64,000 bases of DNA from Phycisphaerae bacterium (GCA_030426395.1 JAUHYE010000005.1:1-64000), one strand, 5' to 3'; shown: positions 1 to 9,180, numbered from the stretch's first letter. Numbers and translations are program-made. The notes: generated by a model from the letters alone, not told the origin.

Positions 1-754
1 CGTAGATGTTCGAGACGGCGTTCACCTGGCTCTCGACCGCCGCGATGACCGAGGCCTCCGACGAGCCGCGCGAGAGGTAGAACTCGTGGTCGGTATCCAC
101 GGCGAGTTCGAGCAGCAGCGTCTCGTCGACGCCCGCTCCGGGGTTCTGATCCTGCTTCTGCAGCAGGCCGTCGAATGGGTTGGTGACGGTGCCACAGAAC
201 TTGCCCACGGTCGACAGGTCGTCCGAGTCACGGTGCACCACGTGCAGGGCGGCATCGGCGCCGGGCACACGTTCGTTCAGCGGCTGGACGATCCACACGT
301 CCTCGGCACGATCGCCAAGTGTGATGATCGCCGTCAGCGAGCCATTAAAGAAACCCGCGGTGATACGGCTGTCGGCCACACCGTCGACCGTGCCGCGATA
401 CGTCGTGGGCGCGGGCGGCACCACGCGCTTGTGCGAGCCGTCGTCCTGCTGCACCAGCACCTGGAAGTCAGGCGAGCGGTTATCGTGCGGCCAGAGATCG
501 AACGTCAAGGCCTCTTCGCCCAGCATCACGGTCGTGGTGATCGAGCCACGAGGGTCGACCTCAAAGTCCATGCGCTCGATCGAGTACTCGACGAGGTCGT
601 CGAACACCAGCGGCGACTGCTGCCCGGTGGCGGGCGGCGCACCCTCTTGCGAAAGAACGCCCTGGGCAAGCGAAACGGGCGCCGTGGCAAGGACCGCCGC
701 GGCAGACGCGAAAACGCCCGCGACCGTTGCGCGAGCCATTGAACGTTGGATCAT
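1..754 (-). CDS. Secreted M12B (reprolysin)-like metalloprotease, N-terminal part
   Basis: The first 251 codons are present; the rest lies beyond the left edge. ATG at 754 has a strong GGGGAGG ribosome site nine bases upstream. Residues 1-31 form a signal peptide (Arg-rich start, Ala/Val core, SLAQ end). Residues about 50-190 look like an M12B propeptide of paired strands (TYRGTVDGVADSRITAGFF at 118-136). They end in GKFCGTV (Cys187), which resembles the cysteine switch PKMCGV that keeps such proteases latent. A new domain then starts (LLLELAVDTDHEFY, 213-226, then VNAVSNIY), matching the first strand and helix of a metzincin catalytic domain. The zinc motif HExxHxxGxxH would be outside the window, so activity is inferred from the propeptide and domain start only. 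The long minus-strand frame is open to position 2. Confidence 0.65.
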   Translation of the reverse strand, partial: MIQRSMARATVAGVFASAAAVLATAPVSLAQGVLSQEGAPPATGQQSPLVFDDLVEYSIERMDFEVDPRGSITTTVMLGEEALTFDLWPHDNRSPDFQVLVQQDDGSHKRVVPPAPTTYRGTVDGVADSRITAGFFNGSLTAIITLGDRAEDVWIVQPLNERVPGADAALHVVHRDSDDLSTVGKFCGTVTNPFDGLLQKQDQNPGAGVDETLLLELAVDTDHEFYLSRGSSEASVIAAVESQVNAVSNIY

Positions 755-1045
755 CGTGTCCGACCTCCCCTGTTTTGCCCGGCCCGGGCTTGGTCCCGGC
801 CGAACGGGTTGACAGAACCCAAAAATGAGCACGCAGGCAGGCGCGCTCGGGGTCCATTGGGTACGACAGGGCATACTGGCCGCCCGCTCCGGGCGTTACG
901 GCCGCTTCCCGCCTGATACTCGCAACCTACCACGACGGAGCGCATCCGGCCAGCCCGAGCCGGCCACACTGTCGCAATTCTGTCGATTGCGGGCTTATCG
1001 GGCTTCGATATCTCTACCGGAACTCGGGTGCTTATGCTGGGCGCT

Positions 1046-2542
1046 ATGGCCGAAAGCAACTTAGACCGCCTCCGGGGGCTGATGCGCGTCACCAGCCAGC
1101 CGGCTATCACCATCGCCACAGCCGAGGAGGTCTACGCCCTCAACCTCGTGCGAGACGCTGCCGCCGATCAGGGCATGATGTGCCACCGCTGGACGCTCAC
1201 CGGCGGGCTGCAAGACGCCGCGATGGAGGACACCGGCCACTCGGACGACACGCAGCACGCCGAACGCGCGCTGCGCAAGATCGCGAGCGATCGTCAGCCG
1301 GGCGTGTACGTCATGCTCGACCTGGGCCACCACATCGACGAGGTGAAGGTCGCAAGGGCGCTGCGCGAGGCGCTCTTCCGCGCCAACGAGCAGGCCCAGC
1401 TAATCGTGCTCATCGACCACGAACGCATCAAGGCGCCCGTGCTCCGCCAATACGCCGCCGAGTTCGAGATCATGCCGCCCGATACCGAAGAGATCGAACG
1501 CCTCGTGCGCACGCAACTCCGCGCGCACCACCGGCACACGCCCATCGAGGTCGACGTCAAACGCAGCGAGTGGGACGCGATGATCCGCAACCTGCGGGGG
1601 CTCACCCGCCGGCAGATCAAGAACATCGTGGCCGAGGTCATTCGCGACGATCAGAGGTTCGACAGCGACGACCTGCCTCGCATCGTCGCGCGCAAGCGTG
1701 AGTACGTGAAGGCCGACGGATTGCTCGAGTTCATCGAGGCCCCCGCCACCCTTGACGACATCGGCGGTCTCAAGACGCTCAAGAAATGGCTCTCCAGCCG
1801 CCTGCTGACCACCGAGGCCGAAGCCGAGGAGCACGGGCTCGATTCGCCCCGCGGCGTGCTGATGCTCGGCGTGCAGGGCGCGGGCAAGAGCCTGTGCGCC
1901 AAGGCCATCAGCGCGGCATGGCATCGTCCGCTGCTGCGGCTCGACCCCACCGCCCTGTACGACCGCTTCGTCGGTTCGAGCGAGAGCCGCCTGCGGGCCG
2001 CGTTGCACCAGGCCGAGCTCATGGCCCCCATCATCCTGTGGATCGACGAGATCGAGAAGGGCTTCGCTTCGATGGGATCGGGCGGCACCGACGGCGGGCT
2101 CAGCCGCCGCATGTTCGGCAGCCTGCTCACCTGGATGCAGGAGCACCGCGAGCCGGTGTTCATCGTGGCAACGGCTAACGACATCGAGAGCCTGCCGCCC
2201 GAGTTGATGCGCAAGGGCCGCTTCGACGAGATCTTCTTCGTCGACCTCCCGGGCGAAGAGGGCCGCCGAGCGATCCTGGAGATCCACCTCCGCAAGCGTC
2301 GCCTCGACGCGGCCGACTTCGACCTGGAAAAGCTCATCGACGCCACCGACGGTTTCAGCGGCGCCGAGATCGAGCAGGGCATCATCGCCGCCCGGCACGA
2401 GGCATTCAGCCGCCGCGAAAAGGTCACCACCGACACCCTGCTCGGCGTGTTCGCGGCGAGCCCACCGCTAAGCGTGACGATGGCCGAAAAGGTCGCCCAG
2501 CTGCGTCACTGGGCGCAGGGGCGGTGTGTGATGGCGGACTGA
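1046..2542 (+). CDS. Ycf46-like AAA+ ATPase
   Basis: A 498-residue P-loop ATPase. The N-terminal ~240 residues are a non-catalytic domain (PGVYVMLDLGHHIDE, then a RecA-like helical region with TRRQIKNIV) typical of the cyanobacterial/plastid Ycf46 group. The AAA module follows: Walker A GVQGAGKS (about residues 275-282), Walker B IILWIDEIEKG, sensor-1 VATANDIESLPPE, arginine-finger region MRKGRFDEIFF and a C-terminal lid FSGAEIEQGI. Ycf46 proteins are soluble ATPases of poorly known role, tied to CO2 use or photosynthesis in cyanobacteria; none of that can be assumed here. In-frame GTG (1028) and ATG (1034) codons also exist; ATG 1046 (MAESNLDRL) is the most family-like start. The gene stands alone, convergent with the lipoprotein gene that ends at 2552. 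Confidence 0.85.
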   Translation: MAESNLDRLRGLMRVTSQPAITIATAEEVYALNLVRDAAADQGMMCHRWTLTGGLQDAAMEDTGHSDDTQHAERALRKIASDRQPGVYVMLDLGHHIDEVKVARALREALFRANEQAQLIVLIDHERIKAPVLRQYAAEFEIMPPDTEEIERLVRTQLRAHHRHTPIEVDVKRSEWDAMIRNLRGLTRRQIKNIVAEVIRDDQRFDSDDLPRIVARKREYVKADGLLEFIEAPATLDDIGGLKTLKKWLSSRLLTTEAEAEEHGLDSPRGVLMLGVQGAGKSLCAKAISAAWHRPLLRLDPTALYDRFVGSSESRLRAALHQAELMAPIILWIDEIEKGFASMGSGGTDGGLSRRMFGSLLTWMQEHREPVFIVATANDIESLPPELMRKGRFDEIFFVDLPGEEGRRAILEIHLRKRRLDAADFDLEKLIDATDGFSGAEIEQGIIAARHEAFSRREKVTTDTLLGVFAASPPLSVTMAEKVAQLRHWAQGRCVMAD

Positions 2543-2551
2543 CCCCGACGT

Positions 2552-3061
2552 TCAGCCATCCTGGAATTGCTTATTGTCGCTCTCGATCTCGAGCCACCAC
2601 TGTGGGATCTCGTCGCCCGTAGGCGAGTGGTACCAGCCCTCCAGCGTGCCGCGGACGAAGCGGAAGTAGACCGGCTCGTCGTGGATATAGCCGTAATCGG
2701 AACTCTCGTAGCGATACACCCGGCGATCGCGCACCTCGTACAACAGGACGTCCCCCGAGTCGTGCTTGCGCGAGCTGCGGAATACGGCCTCGGGGAAGAT
2801 CTTGCGGAATTGCTCCACAGTCGTGTCCGGGCCGAGCCTGCCCAGCCGGGCGTTCTCGGCCTGGCTGAAGCTGGGCACGTCGGACTTCGAACGCACGACC
2901 GGGGCGCGGTCCTGCTCGGCCGAGGTGAGCCGGGCTTTGTCCTCGACAATGTACTCCTTCTTGCCGCCGCCGATGGAGAAGACGCAGCCCTGGGCGGGTA
3001 GCACGGCGCTGATTAGGCCGGTGCCAACGAGGAGGCGGGTTCGCGTGGTGTTCGGTCGCAT
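2552..3061 (-). CDS. Probable lipoprotein, BamE/SmpA-like fold possible
   Basis: A 169-residue exported protein. ATG 3061 (MRPNTTRTRLL) is preceded by AGAAGGAA and gives a short positively charged N-terminus, a hydrophobic core and a lipobox-like LPAQGC, predicting lipidation of that Cys. Upstream in-frame codons would spoil the signal sequence. The mature part has GPDTTVEQFRKIFPEA followed by strands (DVLLYEVRDRRVYRY, PVYFRFVRGTLEGWY). This helix-then-strands order recalls the SmpA/BamE or PepSY-like small periplasmic domains, but the match is only by eye. Not recognised as any named protein. It ends ten bases from the AAA ATPase gene, which converges on it, and lies just downstream of the ABC permease gene with about 100 bp between. 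Confidence 0.6.
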   Translation of the reverse strand: MRPNTTRTRLLVGTGLISAVLPAQGCVFSIGGGKKEYIVEDKARLTSAEQDRAPVVRSKSDVPSFSQAENARLGRLGPDTTVEQFRKIFPEAVFRSSRKHDSGDVLLYEVRDRRVYRYESSDYGYIHDEPVYFRFVRGTLEGWYHSPTGDEIPQWWLEIESDNKQFQDG

Positions 3062-3164
3062 CGCAGTATTCCTTCTTCCTCTATGTGGGGAGGTCACGAG
3101 TCGGTCGTCTCATGATATATAGGAAGCGGGTGAGGTTAGTTTCAGCAAACTTAACGATTCCGGC

Positions 3165-4931
3165 TCAGACCCGGAAGATTGCCCCCATCTTCTTGCCCAG
3201 CAGGGCGCTTGCCCCCACAAGGGTCACTGTGAGCAGGGCCATGCCCCACACACCCATCGCGCTGGCGATATAGGGGCCATCCCCCTGCCGGTGGCTGAAC
3301 GCGTAGATGGCCCGGGTGATCGGCCAGTCGTCCTGCTTCTGGGCCAGCAGCAGGCTGTCGGAGACCTCGAGCATGCTGAAGGCGAACACCAGCAGCGCCC
3401 CGGCGATGATGTTGGCGACGATGAGCGGCAGCACCACGCTGCGGATAGCCCGCATCCGCGAGGCGCCGAGATTCAGGGCGGCCTCTTCCATCTCGCCACT
3501 CGTCTGCTCGAGCCCCGCCACCACGGCGCGCACGATGTACGGCAACCGGCGTACGGCGTACGCGAGAACAAGCAACGGGATGGGATTCGGATTCACGCCC
3601 ACGACCGAGACCACGCCGTCGAGGGGCGCGCCGATGTCGCCCAATCCGAAATTGACCGTGCCTCGGAAAGGCCACGCCAGGCTCACGGCGACGAACCCGA
3701 ATGCCAGCACCAACCCGGGCACCGCCAAGGGCAGCATGCAGAGCGTGTCGAGCACGCTCCGCCCCACCGCCCGCGTGCGCACGATGAGGTAGCCCACCGT
3801 CACCCCGATGGACACGTTCAGCAGCACGGCCAGGGCCGAGTAGAACAGGCTGTTGGCGATGGATCGGAAGGCCGCGTCGCTGCCCAGAGCCACGCCGTAG
3901 TGGGCCAGGGTGAAGCTCTTGGGCAGCAGGCTCTGGTACCACTGCCCCACGCCACTGACGCTCATGAGCACGACACCGATGTGCGGCGCGACGGCCAGGA
4001 TGGTGACGACCAGGAAGGCCGCCGCCGCCAGCCAACCCTTAGCCCCTTTGAGCGCGACCTCGCTGCTGGCCCGCGTCGCGCGGGTGCTCATCGCGTAGCC
4101 GCGGCGGCCGAAGGCCAGCTTTCCCGCGGCGTAGGCGATCAGCGAAGCGGCCAGCAGCACGAACGTGAGCGCGTAGGGACGGGCCGAGCCCTCGACCTCG
4201 CTGAGCCCATAGAAGATCTGCACCGACGTGACGCGGTCGTAGTCGAACATCAGCGGCGTGCCGAGCTCGGTGAACGCCCAGATGAAGACGATCGTCCCGC
4301 CAGCGAACAGGCCGGGGCGGATGAGCGGCAGCGTGACGCGCGTGAAGCGCCGCCACGGGCCCGCGCCGAGGTTCTCGGCCGCCTCGTTCATGGCCGGGTC
4401 AAGGTTGGCCAGGGCCGCGGTCGCATTCAGATAGAGGATCGGGTACAGGTGTAACGCCTGCACGATGATGACGCCCAAGCCCTTGGCCTCGCCCAGGATG
4501 TCCCAGTTTGTGCCCAGCAGGGTGTTGAGCATGCCCTCTCGGCCCATGATGGCTCGGAAGCCGATGGCGCCGACGAACGGCGGCAAGATGAGGGGCACCA
4601 GGATCATCGCGCTGAAGGCGCCCTTCAGAGGAAAGCGGTGCCGGGCCGCAAGCAAAGCCAGCGGCACCGCGATAGCGGCGCTCAGCAGCGTGGTGCCGGT
4701 GGCAATCCATGAGGCGTTGAACAGGCCCTCGCGGGTGACCGGATCCCGGAACACACGCAGCACGTGGGTGAGCGTCCAATTGTCCAGCAACGTGGCGTCA
4801 CTGGTTGGGTCAACAGCGAACCCACCACGGATGGTCAGCACGATCGGATAGATGAGTGACAGGCCCAGGAACGCGATGAGCAGCACGACCAGCGTCTGCT
4901 CGATGAGCCGGCGCAGGGTCAGGGCGTGCAT
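3165..4931 (-). CDS. ABC transporter permease, two fused permease domains (FbpB/ThiP type)
   Basis: A 588-residue integral membrane protein with about twelve hydrophobic segments arranged as two tandem BPD_transp_1 domains. Each half carries the cytoplasmic EAA loop that contacts the ATPase: EAAENLGAGPWRRFTRVTLP in the first and EEAALNLGASRMRAIRSVVLP in the second. This duplicated layout is typical of importers for Fe(III), thiamine, 2-aminoethylphosphonate and similar small ligands (FbpB/SfuB/ThiP). The substrate cannot be told, because no ATP-binding or binding-protein gene lies beside it. The start is four bases after the stop of the M16-like gene at 4936, so the two are almost certainly cotranscribed. 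ATG 4931 (MHALTLRRLIEQ) gives a sensible first membrane helix. Confidence 0.85.
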   Translation of the reverse strand: MHALTLRRLIEQTLVVLLIAFLGLSLIYPIVLTIRGGFAVDPTSDATLLDNWTLTHVLRVFRDPVTREGLFNASWIATGTTLLSAAIAVPLALLAARHRFPLKGAFSAMILVPLILPPFVGAIGFRAIMGREGMLNTLLGTNWDILGEAKGLGVIIVQALHLYPILYLNATAALANLDPAMNEAAENLGAGPWRRFTRVTLPLIRPGLFAGGTIVFIWAFTELGTPLMFDYDRVTSVQIFYGLSEVEGSARPYALTFVLLAASLIAYAAGKLAFGRRGYAMSTRATRASSEVALKGAKGWLAAAAFLVVTILAVAPHIGVVLMSVSGVGQWYQSLLPKSFTLAHYGVALGSDAAFRSIANSLFYSALAVLLNVSIGVTVGYLIVRTRAVGRSVLDTLCMLPLAVPGLVLAFGFVAVSLAWPFRGTVNFGLGDIGAPLDGVVSVVGVNPNPIPLLVLAYAVRRLPYIVRAVVAGLEQTSGEMEEAALNLGASRMRAIRSVVLPLIVANIIAGALLVFAFSMLEVSDSLLLAQKQDDWPITRAIYAFSHRQGDGPYIASAMGVWGMALLTVTLVGASALLGKKMGAIFRV

Positions 4932-4935
4932 GGGG

Positions 4936-6186
4936 TCAGGCCTCCGCCTTGGCGGGCTGGTTGCTCAAGGCCTGTCCCAACGTCAGCACGGTGGCCTCGC
5001 CGCGATCAAAATTCGCCAAGTGCTCGCACAACTTGGGCAGTGTGACGGCGTCGATCTCGGCCACGCGCTCCTCGAGCGTCCGGCAGCGGGCCAGCTTGCG
5101 GTAGTCGCTCGCCAGCGCCCCGGCTCGGGCGCCGGTCGATTCGCCGCCGAAGACGATGCGGGACTTGAGCCCAACACGGGCCCGCTCGAACTCTTGCTCG
5201 GTCGGAGCGCCGGCGGGCGTCGCCACGCGATCGAGTTCGGCCTGGAGTACCTCGAGCGACTCGGCGGCCCGCTCGGGCGTGGTGCCGACATAAGCGGTCA
5301 GCCAGCCGGTCTCTCGCTCGGCTGTGTACCCGGCGTGGACGGCGTAGCACAGCCCCCGCTTCTCGCGCACCTCGGTGAACAGCCGGCCCGACATGCCGCC
5401 GCTGAGTACCGCCGTCGCTAGTCGCTCGCACGCGGCCTCGGGCGTGCCGTCGCGCGGGGCGTCGCGGATCACAATCACCTGCACCTGGGCGCCGTCGTCA
5501 TCGACGTGGGCCCGGCCGCGCTGCGGCTGGCCGGTGGGCATGGGCTCGCTGGCCTGGCCGGTCCAGCCTTCGAGGGCTTTATTCAGAACATCCTGAGCGA
5601 GCAACGGATCGACGTCGCCCGCCAACGCGATGAGGCTGCCGCGGGGGACGAAGCCCGTACGCAGGTAGTCAACCGCGTCGGCGTGGGTGCAGGCCTCCAG
5701 GCCCTCGCGCGTGCCGTAGGTTGAGCGGTTCAGCGGTGGTGGGCGATGACGCGCCATCGCCTCGACACTCGCCCACTCCTGCGGGTCGTCGGTCAGCGCG
5801 TCGAGTTCTTGGAGGGCAAGGCTCTTGGCAGGGTCGAACGAGTCCGTCGCCATCGCCGGCCGCACGATCATGTCGGCCAGCAAGGGGATCGCCTTTGCCA
5901 GGTCCTGGCCTACGAACGTGGCACCCAGGCGGCTGGTGCGGACGCCGGTGTCCAAGCTCCGGCTGACGCCCGCCGCATCGAGCGCGTCGGCGTGCTGGCG
6001 CGAGTTGAGACCGCCCGCGCCGCGCTGGACCATCTCGGCCACGATGCCCGACAGGCCCAGTTTGTTCTCGGGCTCGGCGGCAGCGCCCGCGGGAAGGCTC
6101 CAGTTCAGGGCGCAGCTCTTCACGCCGGCCATGGGCTCGACCAGCAGCAACGCCCCGCACTCCAGTTCTCGGATCTCGATGGCCAT
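4936..6186 (-). CDS. M16 (pitrilysin) peptidase homologue lacking the HxxEH zinc site
   Basis: A 416-residue protein with both M16 domains. The N-terminal domain has the expected surroundings of the active site, but where catalytic members read GLSHFLEHM this protein reads GLSGIVAEMVQRG. Both zinc-ligand His residues and the catalytic Glu spacing are gone. The C-terminal domain is well kept, including GMSGRLFTEVREKRGLCYAV, which holds the Arg/Tyr pair that binds substrate. That pattern matches the non-catalytic subunit of heterodimeric M16 enzymes (for example the alpha subunit of mitochondrial processing peptidase). No catalytic M16 partner is in this window. It is first in an apparent operon with the ABC permease (4-bp gap). 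ATG 6186 starts directly at the domain (MAIEIRELECG), with no signal peptide, so it is probably cytoplasmic. Confidence 0.85.
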   Translation of the reverse strand: MAIEIRELECGALLLVEPMAGVKSCALNWSLPAGAAAEPENKLGLSGIVAEMVQRGAGGLNSRQHADALDAAGVSRSLDTGVRTSRLGATFVGQDLAKAIPLLADMIVRPAMATDSFDPAKSLALQELDALTDDPQEWASVEAMARHRPPPLNRSTYGTREGLEACTHADAVDYLRTGFVPRGSLIALAGDVDPLLAQDVLNKALEGWTGQASEPMPTGQPQRGRAHVDDDGAQVQVIVIRDAPRDGTPEAACERLATAVLSGGMSGRLFTEVREKRGLCYAVHAGYTAERETGWLTAYVGTTPERAAESLEVLQAELDRVATPAGAPTEQEFERARVGLKSRIVFGGESTGARAGALASDYRKLARCRTLEERVAEIDAVTLPKLCEHLANFDRGEATVLTLGQALSNQPAKAEA

Positions 6187-6338
6187 AGTTAGGCGCAGTT
6201 TAGCGGACGCTGGCGGAGCTGGCCCGCCGCCTCAGGACCGGCACGACCATCGCGATTTCACCCAATTCACGCCATCGCCGCCGCCAGAGCCCAAGCCGGG
6301 CGGCACGACAACCGATCCCATCCTTGAAGAGGGCCCTG

Positions 6339-7121
6339 ATGCCGAGTGAACGCTCCAGCCTGCGTCGGATCGTGGACGTGGTCGCCCTGGGCCTGTGCCT
6401 GGTGGCGGTCACGCTCGTGGTCATCCAACAGACCCGAAGTGATTCGGTCGAGAACGTCGTGACGCAGACCGAGTTGTCGCTTGCCCAGTTTCACTCAATC
6501 CTCAAGGTCCAGGCAACCACCAACGGCGTTGCCGTCAACGGCCGGGGCTGGCCCAACACCATCGAGGGCCATTGGTTCGAGGACGACCCGCCGCGCAACC
6601 ACCTGCTGACCGGCGATCGCCCGTGGGTCGAGCTCGCGCCGGCCGAAGACGCCGACCGCGACCACCCGGCCGACCCTGTCGCTTTCGATCTTGACGGCCA
6701 CAAGGCCGCCAGCTTCTGGTACAACCCGTATCGGGGCGTGGTACGCGCAAGAGTTGCGCCCCAGATCAACGAGGACGAGACCCTCGCGCTGTACAACCGC
6801 GTCAACGGGGTGTTCCTGGCCACACTGGCCCCCGAGGGCGGGCTGCGCAGCGCCGAGCAGGAGCACGACGAGGCCGAACGGCTGCGCGAGATCTCCGAGC
6901 GTGTGCGTCAGATGGCCGAGTCGACCGGCGCGGTCGTGGCGCCAGACACTGTCGTGAAGGTGCGACGCCTCGAACCCGAAGCCGAGCCCGAGCTTCCACC
7001 CGAGCCCGAAGCGCTGCACCAGAGCGAGCCCGACCCGGTCGAAGTCGATCCCGCACCAGAAACGACCGATGAGCCAAACGCCACTCCGAAGCCAGCCTCG
7101 GAGCCCCAAAAAAGGCCCTGA
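6339..7121 (+). CDS. Membrane-anchored protein of unknown function with Pro/Glu-rich tail
   Basis: A 260-residue protein, not recognised. One membrane helix follows a basic N-terminus (about residues 12-33, VVALGLCLVAVTLVVIQQ). A globular region of ~150 residues then has GVAVNGRGWPNTIEG and AASFWYNPYRGVVRARV, reminiscent in layout of pseudopilin-like proteins but without a prepilin peptidase site. A helical stretch (EQEHDEAERLREISERVR) leads into an acidic Pro/Glu-rich tail of about 60 residues that is likely disordered. ATG 6339 is preferred over the in-frame TTG 6324 because GAAGAGG lies about six bases upstream of it. Transcribed away from the M16-like gene. A 10-bp stem-loop just after the stop (about 7134-7160) has no T-tract. 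Confidence 0.6.
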   Translation: MPSERSSLRRIVDVVALGLCLVAVTLVVIQQTRSDSVENVVTQTELSLAQFHSILKVQATTNGVAVNGRGWPNTIEGHWFEDDPPRNHLLTGDRPWVELAPAEDADRDHPADPVAFDLDGHKAASFWYNPYRGVVRARVAPQINEDETLALYNRVNGVFLATLAPEGGLRSAEQEHDEAERLREISERVRQMAESTGAVVAPDTVVKVRRLEPEAEPELPPEPEALHQSEPDPVEVDPAPETTDEPNATPKPASEPQKRP

Positions 7122-8008
7122 GCGTGCGTAGAGGGGCTTTCGGGCGCATTCCGGAAGCCCTACGAAGCCAACGAGAACCCGTGCGCGCACGCCGGGCTTC
7201 CCAGCCTCCAGCGCCCGGGTGATGGTCTGGCCACGAGCCGCAAGCCGGGTAAAAGGTGCGCTCATGGAGCACGCCGCGCCGAGCGGAACTTCGGCGTTGG
7301 AGACGCTGCGCGCACCCGAAAGGCACACCGTTTCGATCCTGAAATCGGTCGCGTCGAAGGCGTCCGAAGGGGTGCCGAGTTTACCGGAACGACGTGTTTG
7401 GCGACCGAAGGTCAAAAAAATTTATCCGAAACGCAAGAAATTTTTCGGACCGTCCGAGAGCGTGCCGCGCGCTCGGCGGGGATGCTCGGCGCAACCGAAA
7501 TGGGCGTGTGGTCGGCCAACCCGGCGAACGGAACGCGAGGGATTGGCGGGCGCCCGCGCGAGTCGTCGGGGCGTGGCGTATGTGGAACTCGAATCGGGTC
7601 ATCGGCATCGTGTACCGCGCCGAAATGCGAGAAAACTTCGATGAATTCAATAGTTTTGCGTGCACACGCGGCAACGCGCATCCCGGCGCGTACGTGCTCG
7701 TCGTCGTCTTGAGAGGGGGATGCTCGTTCGTGGAAGCGAACGCCGCGGCTTCGTGGTCGTTTGGCTTCGAGGTGTCCCCACTGGGGTTGCGCGACGCGTC
7801 GTACGCGTGCTCTTGGTGGCTGGAAGGCGGTGCGCGAGGGTCAAAAAAAATGTGGACGAAACGGAAAGTTCTAGTAGACTACTCAAGCCGTATGGGGAAC
7901 AGACCCGATACACGCTGCGCGCGCCCTTTGTCCGCGGAGATGTCCGGCCCGCAATTTTGGCGCGTGTAGTAGCAAGGCGAAGCCGGACATCAGAGCAGGA
8001 GTTTGCTC
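7122..8008. other. Long non-coding stretch upstream of the histone H1-like gene
   Basis: About 0.89 kb without a convincing gene. Short frames on both strands are Arg/Ser-rich and differ from real genes here. Visible structure: an imperfect 10-bp stem-loop at 7134-7160; and a motif present twice, GGTCA followed by seven to eight A, a short variable spacer, then CGAAACGNAA (about 7410-7436 and 7839-7867). Each copy stands out as AT-rich in GC-rich DNA. The second copy, followed by TTCTAGTAGACTACTC, lies about 145 bp before the Lys/Ala-rich gene and could be part of its promoter. The duplication suggests tandem regulatory sites or an unannotated RNA. Confidence 0.4.
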
Positions 8009-8407
8009 ATGGCGAAGAAAGCCGCAAGGAAGAAGGCCACCCGCAAGAAGGCGGCCAAGAAGACGACCCGGAAGAAAGCGACCCGCAAGAAGGCCACTCG
8101 CAAGGCCGCCCCCCGCAAGACCGGCGCCCGGAAGAAGGCCGCCAAGAAGACCACGCGGAAGAAGGCGACTCGCAAAACCGCCACTCGCAAGAAGACGGCC
8201 AAGAAGGCAACCCGGAAGAAGGCTGCCAAGAAGACCACTCGCAAGAAGGCCACACGCAAGAAGGCGGCTCGCAAGAAGACCGCCAAGAAGGCCACTCGCA
8301 AGAAGGCGACCCGGAAGAAGGCCACACGCAAGACCGCCGCTCGCAAGACCGGCACGCGCAAGAAGGCCCGCCGCAAGGCCACCCGCCGCGCTCCGGCCGG
8401 CATGTAA
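8009..8407 (+). CDS. Histone H1-like Lys/Ala/Thr-repeat DNA-binding protein
   Basis: A 132-residue, extremely basic protein built almost entirely from short units of the type KKATRKKA / KKAAKKTTRKK. It has no acidic residues in the repeat and ends RRKATRRAPAGM. This matches the bacterial H1-like (AlgP, HC1/HC2-related) C-terminal-tail proteins that condense DNA. No globular domain is present, so it is the tail-only form. ATG 8009 is chosen over TTG 8003 because CAGGAG lies seven bases upstream. Frames on the opposite strand over the same bases are artefacts of the repeat. The gene stands alone after a long non-coding region. Role as a nucleoid protein is inferred from composition. Confidence 0.8.
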   Translation: MAKKAARKKATRKKAAKKTTRKKATRKKATRKAAPRKTGARKKAAKKTTRKKATRKTATRKKTAKKATRKKAAKKTTRKKATRKKAARKKTAKKATRKKATRKKATRKTAARKTGTRKKARRKATRRAPAGM

Positions 8408-8541
8408 AGCACTGGCGGCTCGGCCTTTTGGGTTCGGGCACGCCGTTGCGTACCAATCCATGGCGATGGTCTGGCTGACGCCAGATCATCGCCTTTTGTT
8501 TGGATACATCGGAACATCGCCGCGTCGGCAACAATCCCCGC

Positions 8542-9180
8542 ATGTCACCCATCGACGCCAGCGATCAGCAGCACGCGCGCATCCGGATGCTGGCGCACCT
8601 TGCGGGCGTCATGGTGTGCGATGCGGGCGCCGAGCCCTGCCGCCTGGTCGTTGCCGAGGCGGGCGGCTCGATCACGCTGCCCATGCACCGCGACCTGGAC
8701 GAAGCCGGGCACTGGTCGTTCGCCGCCCCACAAGAGATGGACCCGGCCATTGAACTCTCACTCGAAAGTGTAATTGGTAGCGACGACCTGCCAGACCCCG
8801 ACGAGATCGAAGCCGACCGTTGGCTGGCCTACCACGGCTCGACACCGCCGAAGTGTTGCTTGGTGTCGCTTGCAGTCTCGTTCGCCAGGTACGCGGATCA
8901 CGATGGGCGGACGCACGTGGCCGAGGATGTGCTGACGCCGAACCCCCTGCGAGCCCACGTGCCGGTGTTGTGCAAGTTGCTCAACGCCGACAAGGCGAAG
9001 CTGGCCGGCGCGTGCGCTCGCCATACCGGCGTGCGACCCGAGTCGCCCGTCGCGGTTGGCGTCGACGAGTGGGGCGTGCATGTGCGGGCGGCGTTCGACG
9101 TGCTGCGGTTGGGGTTCAAGGAGGCAGCGATGGACGAGGCGGCGGCGAGGGAGCGGATCGGGGAGGTGCTGGGTGGGTGA
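8542..9180 (+). CDS. Hypothetical protein, possible DUF2470/HugZ-like C-terminal domain
   Basis: A 212-residue soluble protein (MSPIDASDQQHARI; an in-frame ATG at 8500 would add 14 residues). The N-terminal half has short strands (CRLVVAEAGGSITLPMHRD) like a flavin split barrel. The C-terminal half reads VLCKLLNADKAKLAGACARH...PVAVGVDEWGVHVRA...LRLGF. This is similar in order to the DUF2470 domain of HugZ-type pyridoxamine-oxidase-like proteins (a helix with NAD, then a GxDxxGxxxR strand pair). The resemblance is weak and by eye, so no enzyme activity is claimed. Its last 8 bp overlap the start of the amidohydrolase gene, so the two are translationally coupled and probably act together. Confidence 0.5.
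   Translation: MSPIDASDQQHARIRMLAHLAGVMVCDAGAEPCRLVVAEAGGSITLPMHRDLDEAGHWSFAAPQEMDPAIELSLESVIGSDDLPDPDEIEADRWLAYHGSTPPKCCLVSLAVSFARYADHDGRTHVAEDVLTPNPLRAHVPVLCKLLNADKAKLAGACARHTGVRPESPVAVGVDEWGVHVRAAFDVLRLGFKEAAMDEAAARERIGEVLGG

Noticed and set aside
7394-7969. Possible 191-residue protein in the non-coding region
   Set aside because: Composition unlike neighbouring genes, no ribosome site, no domain; crosses both A-tract motifs.
8007-8552. Minus-strand proteins over the Lys/Ala-rich gene
   Set aside because: Repeats of the H1-like gene read backwards; no ribosome site.
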